A DNA stretch of 64,000 nucleotides, from assembly GCA_020852955.1 (NCBI GenBank), contig JADYZW010000003.1, positions 1 through 64,000 on the forward strand, given 5' to 3'. Shown piece by piece: positions 60,310 to 64,000 of the stretch. A program made the position numbers and the translations under genes. This DNA is from Deltaproteobacteria bacterium (GTDB taxonomy: Bacteria; Desulfobacterota; Binatia; UTPRO1). Numbering within the stretch: the stretch's first letter is position 1; each line of letters starts with the position of its first letter. Below the pieces are notes generated by a model. That model saw only the letters and a list, made by a program, of their open reading frames with translations. It ran no database searches and was not told the origin of the DNA.

Positions 60310-63300
60310 ATGGCGCGTCCGGTGGCGGATGACGGCGGGATGCCGGCGGTCGATACGCTTCGCGGGGTGGTCGCGAAGCTGCGCGCGTTCCCGCCGATGG
60401 TGCGCCATCGCGGCCAGGACTATGCCCGGACCGGCCGCGTCGGGCGGCTGATCTTCGCGGACGACGCCGTGCGCGCCAAGGTGCACGGCTCGCGGCCCTA
60501 CGACGCGGCATGGTCGTGGGAACGCGTCGACGAGAGCCGGCCGGCGTGCTCGTGTCCGGTCGGCCCCTACTGCAAACACGCCTACGCGCTCGCGTGCTGC
60601 CTGCTCACCGCGGCGCACGAGGAGCACGGCTTCGTCGATCCCCGGCTGGCGCAGTTCCTGCCCCCGGGGCTCGTCCCGAAGGAGGGCGCGGTCGTGTCGA
60701 TCGCGTCGGGAGGAAGCGGCGGCGAGCGGCGCCGCGAGGCGGCGTCGCCCGCCCCGCCGTCCGCGCGCTCGGCGCCCGCCGCGGCGCTCGAGCGCCTGCG
60801 CGCGGCGCCGCCGGGCTGGCAGCGCGAGCACGCGCTCGAACGGTTGCTCGCGGGCGGTCCGGCGCGCGGGCTCTCGGGGTATCTGCCGCCGTTTCCCGAG
60901 ATCCTCCAGGAGGAGGATCTCGATCTGATGTGCTGGCGGCTCGCGCAGGAGATCCAGGCGCGCGCCGAGGGTTGGGTGCCGCGCGAGCTCGGACCCTATC
61001 GTGATCGTCCCGATCTGATCGCGCGCCACGCCGAACGGGCGCGCGCCGCGCTGCGCGAGGAACTCGCGTCGTGGGCGCGGCGGCGGACCGCCGTCACGCC
61101 GCGCGGCCTGCGGCTCCTGTTCGGCCTCGTCGAGCGGCCGGGCGCCGGGCCGACCGTCACCGTCGAGGCGCGCGTCACGAGCACGCAGATGAACGACGAG
61201 CCGCGCTCGATCCTGCAGCTCGCGCAGCTCCGGACGCAGGTGCATCGGGCGCCGGGATTGCTGCCGGCCGATCAGGCCGCGGTGCTCGACTGGCTCTGCG
61301 ACCACAACGTCGGCGGCCGACACGACTACTATGCCGGACAGATCGGCCTCGGACCGGCGCTGCTGATGCGCCTCCTCGAGCGGGTGACGAGCCTCACCTT
61401 CGCCGCCTGGCGCGACGACATCGAGCCCGCGCTCGCGGCGGCGGCCGGCGTCCGCCCCGGCGATCCGGTCCGGCTCGGCGGCGAGCTCGTGCGCTTCCTA
61501 CCGACCGCGATCACGCGCGGCGACGAGGTGTGGGTCGAGCTTCGCTTCGTCTGGCCCGACGGGAGCGCGCGGCGCCGGGACGACGCCGTCTATCTGCGCG
61601 ATCCCGGGGGATGGTCGCCGTCGGGCCGGGTGAGCCTGGTGCTCGCCGCCGGCGTCTTCTGGGTCGTCGGTGACGAGCCGCCCGAGTCGGTCGTCACGCT
61701 CTTCGCGGCCGCGGGCGGCCTGCCTCTCGCCGAGGAATCGCGCGCCGAGACGCTCGGGCTCCTGGCGACGAGCTTCCCCCACCTCGAGGCGTCGCTCATC
61801 GCGCACACGCGTACGCACGCGGTCAGGCCCGTCGTCGCGCTCGATCTCCGCGCCGACGACTGGCTCGAGCTGCGCGTGTTCGCGCGCGCCACCGCCGCCG
61901 ATGCGGCCGAGGTCGCGTTCGAGTATCTGCCCGAGGGGCGCTGGGCGCGCTGCCCGCCGAGCGTGCTGCCCGGCGGCGTCGGCGTCGAGGTCGGCGGCCT
62001 CGCGGCGTTTGGGCCCGACGCGGCGCCGCCGGACGCCGTCGACGCGGCCGCGGCGGACCCCGTGTCCGGGGCGCCGATCGACGGGCCGCCGCCGTCCGAG
62101 GTCTGGCTCGACGTCCCGTGCGACGAGGAGGTGGCGCCGCTCGTCGCCTGGCTCGAGGAGACCGGCGCGGCCGCGGGCGCGCGCCGCGGTCCCGGGGTCG
62201 GCGCACCTCCCGACGACGCGCGCGAACGCGGCTGGTGGCTGTCGTGCGGCCGGCGCCGCATGGAGCGCTTCGCCGACGCCTGGGAGGCGCGTCCTCCCGG
62301 CGTCGAGTGGTACGGCTCCGAGCGCGCGCGGCGCCTCCTCGCCGGAGCCCAGCGCGTCGCGCCGCGCGTCCGCATCGAGGCGAGCGGCGTGGACTGGTTC
62401 GAGGTGTCGGCGGCGTGGGACGCCGAGGGCCGCGCGCTCTCCGACGCCGATCTCGCGAAGCTCCGCGCCGCGACGACCCGCTTCGTGAAGCTCGACGCGG
62501 GGTGGGTGCGCCGCGACCTGACCGCGAGCTTCGACGAGATGAGCACGCTCCTCGCCGATCTCGGCCTCGAGCTCGGCGACGAGCCGCAACAGGTGACGGT
62601 CTGGCAGCTCGCCGGCGCCGATCCCGGGTCGCTCGCGGCGCTCGAGCGGCTCGGCGCCGATCCCGGGACGGTCGCCGCCGCGCGCGCGCTGCGCGAGCGG
62701 GTCGCGAGCTTCGCGGGGCTCCCGGCCGTCGCGCCGCCTCCGGCGTTCACCGGCGAGCTCCGGCCCTATCAGCAGGCCGGGCTCGACTTCCTCGCGCACG
62801 CGTCGTCCCTTGGCGTCGGCGCGATCCTCGCCGACGACATGGGGCTCGGGAAGACCGTGCAGGCGCTCGCGTGGCTCACGCACCTCCGCCGCCTGGACCC
62901 GGTCGGCGGGCCGAGCCTGGTCGTCTGTCCGGCGTCGGTCGTCCACAACTGGGCGCGCGAGGCCGAGCGCTTCGCGCCGTCGCTGCGCGTGCTGCTGCTG
63001 ACGAGCGGCGAGGGCCGGCACGCCGCGTGGAGCGCGATCGCCGACCACGACCTCGTCGTCACGAACTACGCGCTCCTGCGGCGCGACGCGGAGCGCTGGC
63101 GCGCGATCGATCTCGATGCGGTGATTCTCGACGAGGCGCAGAACATCAAGAACCCGAACGCCGCGGTGACGCGCGCCGCGACCGCGCTCCGCGCCCGCTA
63201 TCGTCTCGCGCTCACCGGCACCCCGCTCGAGAACCGGGCGCTCGATCTCTGGAGCATCGCGTCGTTCGTGAATCCCGGCTACCTCGGGAGCCGCGCCGCG

Positions 63301-64000
63301 TTCGGCGCGCGCTACGACGGTCCGGAGGCGCCGCCACACGCGCGCGCGCTCCTCGCCGCGAAGCTCCGTCCGGTGCTGCTCCGGCGCACCAAGCGCGCGG
63401 TGGCGCCGGACCTGCCGGCGCGCATCGAGGAGCGGCTCGACTGCGAGCTCACCAAGGGCCAGCGCCACCTCTATCTCGCCGAGCTCCGCCGCAGCCGCGC
63501 GCTCGTCGAGGCGCTCGCGGCGGCGCCGGGCGGAGTCGAGCGCAACAAGATCACCGTGCTCGCGGCGCTCACGCGCCTGCGCCAGATCTGCTGCCATCCG
63601 GCGCTCGCGGGCGGCGATCCGAGCCTCGGCTCCGGCAAGGTCGCCGCGCTCGTCGAGCTCCTGGAGCCGCTGCTCGCCGAGGGCCACAAGGTGCTCGTGT
63701 TCTCGCAATTCGTGAGCCTCTTGAAGCTCCTGCAGCCGGCGCTCGCGGCCGGGGGCGTGAAGCAGCATTTCCTCAGCGGCCAGACCCAGAAGCGCGAGCA
63801 GGTCGTCGCCGACTTCCAGAACGATCCGGACCCGTGCGTCTTCCTGGTCTCGCTGAAGGCGGGCGGGACGGGGCTGAACCTCACCGCCGCGAGCTACGTC
63901 GTGCTCTTCGACCCGTGGTGGAATCCCGCCGTCGAGGCGCAGGCGATCGACCGCTCGCACCGGATCGGCCAGGACCGGACCGTGATCGCGTATCGCCTGC
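60310..64000 (+). CDS. Snf2-family helicase with N-terminal SWIM zinc finger, incomplete at the edge
   Basis: A large Snf2/SWI-type ATPase, 1230 residues visible and open to the right edge. A SWIM zinc finger occupies ~77-92 (CSCPVGPYCKH). About 700 residues without a familiar domain follow, then the Snf2 ATPase: motif I DDMGLGKT at ~845, motif II DEAQ at ~943, LTGTPLENR, then C-terminal helicase motifs (VFSQFVSLL, LKAGGTGLNLTAA, QAIDRSHRIGQ). It remodels protein-DNA complexes, possibly in repair. ATG 60310 or 60340 is the start. The end lies just beyond the window. Confidence 0.88.
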   Translation, partial: MARPVADDGGMPAVDTLRGVVAKLRAFPPMVRHRGQDYARTGRVGRLIFADDAVRAKVHGSRPYDAAWSWERVDESRPACSCPVGPYCKHAYALACCLLTAAHEEHGFVDPRLAQFLPPGLVPKEGAVVSIASGGSGGERRREAASPAPPSARSAPAAALERLRAAPPGWQREHALERLLAGGPARGLSGYLPPFPEILQEEDLDLMCWRLAQEIQARAEGWVPRELGPYRDRPDLIARHAERARAALREELASWARRRTAVTPRGLRLLFGLVERPGAGPTVTVEARVTSTQMNDEPRSILQLAQLRTQVHRAPGLLPADQAAVLDWLCDHNVGGRHDYYAGQIGLGPALLMRLLERVTSLTFAAWRDDIEPALAAAAGVRPGDPVRLGGELVRFLPTAITRGDEVWVELRFVWPDGSARRRDDAVYLRDPGGWSPSGRVSLVLAAGVFWVVGDEPPESVVTLFAAAGGLPLAEESRAETLGLLATSFPHLEASLIAHTRTHAVRPVVALDLRADDWLELRVFARATAADAAEVAFEYLPEGRWARCPPSVLPGGVGVEVGGLAAFGPDAAPPDAVDAAAADPVSGAPIDGPPPSEVWLDVPCDEEVAPLVAWLEETGAAAGARRGPGVGAPPDDARERGWWLSCGRRRMERFADAWEARPPGVEWYGSERARRLLAGAQRVAPRVRIEASGVDWFEVSAAWDAEGRALSDADLAKLRAATTRFVKLDAGWVRRDLTASFDEMSTLLADLGLELGDEPQQVTVWQLAGADPGSLAALERLGADPGTVAAARALRERVASFAGLPAVAPPPAFTGELRPYQQAGLDFLAHASSLGVGAILADDMGLGKTVQALAWLTHLRRLDPVGGPSLVVCPASVVHNWAREAERFAPSLRVLLLTSGEGRHAAWSAIADHDLVVTNYALLRRDAERWRAIDLDAVILDEAQNIKNPNAAVTRAATALRARYRLALTGTPLENRALDLWSIASFVNPGYLGSRAAFGARYDGPEAPPHARALLAAKLRPVLLRRTKRAVAPDLPARIEERLDCELTKGQRHLYLAELRRSRALVEALAAAPGGVERNKITVLAALTRLRQICCHPALAGGDPSLGSGKVAALVELLEPLLAEGHKVLVFSQFVSLLKLLQPALAAGGVKQHFLSGQTQKREQVVADFQNDPDPCVFLVSLKAGGTGLNLTAASYVVLFDPWWNPAVEAQAIDRSHRIGQDRTVIAYRL

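Noticed and set aside
57506..60451. Glycosyltransferase extended to 981 residues
   Set aside because: The reading past 58375 is antisense to the carboxylesterase and has no glycosyltransferase features.
1..64000. Integrated prophage or transposon
   Set aside because: No transposase, integrase, phage structural gene, attachment repeat or tRNA edge was found; the accessory first 6 kb shows only toxin-antitoxin, HNH and remnant genes.

Overview
The window is very GC-rich (roughly 70% by eye), densely coded, and shows many 4-base ATGA/GTGA gene overlaps and frequent GTG starts. Lnt, PBP1C, an alpha-2-macroglobulin, an AlgE-type porin and lipoproteins indicate a Gram-negative, double-membrane bacterium. 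The cyt c-fused NirK with NorCB, large DUF222-like HNH proteins, and secreted thrombospondin-type-3 proteins with a shared C-terminal domain are reminiscent of uncultured Deltaproteobacteria/Binatota-type genomes; that placement is inference. No tRNA, rRNA, CRISPR array or intact insertion sequence was seen.

Region 1 (1-6.3 kb) is an accessory 'graveyard': a DUF4143 ATPase under a striking double palindrome, a Phd/ParE toxin-antitoxin pair, a VapBC pair, a PIN-domain remnant, a DUF4160-DUF2442 pair broken by a nonsense codon and frame changes, and a large HNH protein whose 3' end plus the 3' end of a LuxR gene has been duplicated. Region 2 (6.3-17 kb) holds the intact LuxR regulator, a membrane histidine kinase with an NtrC-type sigma-54 activator, apolipoprotein N-acyltransferase, a B12/radical SAM protein and an ABCD/SbmA-like ABC transporter.

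Region 3 (17-36 kb) is the functional core: a denitrification and nitric-oxide island. A translationally coupled operon encodes NorC (two haems), NorB, NorQ, NorD, NirK with a fused cytochrome c, NirV, a Sco protein and an outer-membrane porin. Upstream lie a Crp/Fnr regulator, an NnrS-hemerythrin fusion and, divergent from it, two related di-iron proteins with a zinc-ribbon partner. Downstream are a cation-efflux transporter, a ferritin-like protein, a radical SAM/SPASM protein and protoporphyrinogen oxidase (haem synthesis), then an SRPBCC lipoprotein. Three sigma-54 (-24/-12) promoter-like sequences sit before the di-iron operon, the NnrS fusion and the radical SAM-hemG pair, and the same TCCC-N6-GGGA palindrome lies upstream of them. 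Together these suggest a sigma-54-controlled nitrosative-stress/haem module around a more conventional Crp/Fnr-linked nir-nor operon; this is the main hypothesis from the window.

Region 4 (36-50 kb) carries a membrane XRE protein, a thrombospondin-type-3 secreted protein with terminator hairpins, an old-yellow-enzyme flavoprotein, and the PBP1C plus alpha-2-macroglobulin pair. Region 5 (50-64 kb) is mostly metabolic and housekeeping: a receiver protein, amidase, DHH phosphoesterase, Nudix hydrolase, MFS transporter, TPR membrane protein, alpha/beta hydrolase, a truncated glycosyltransferase, a carboxylesterase and a SWIM-type Snf2 helicase that runs off the right edge.
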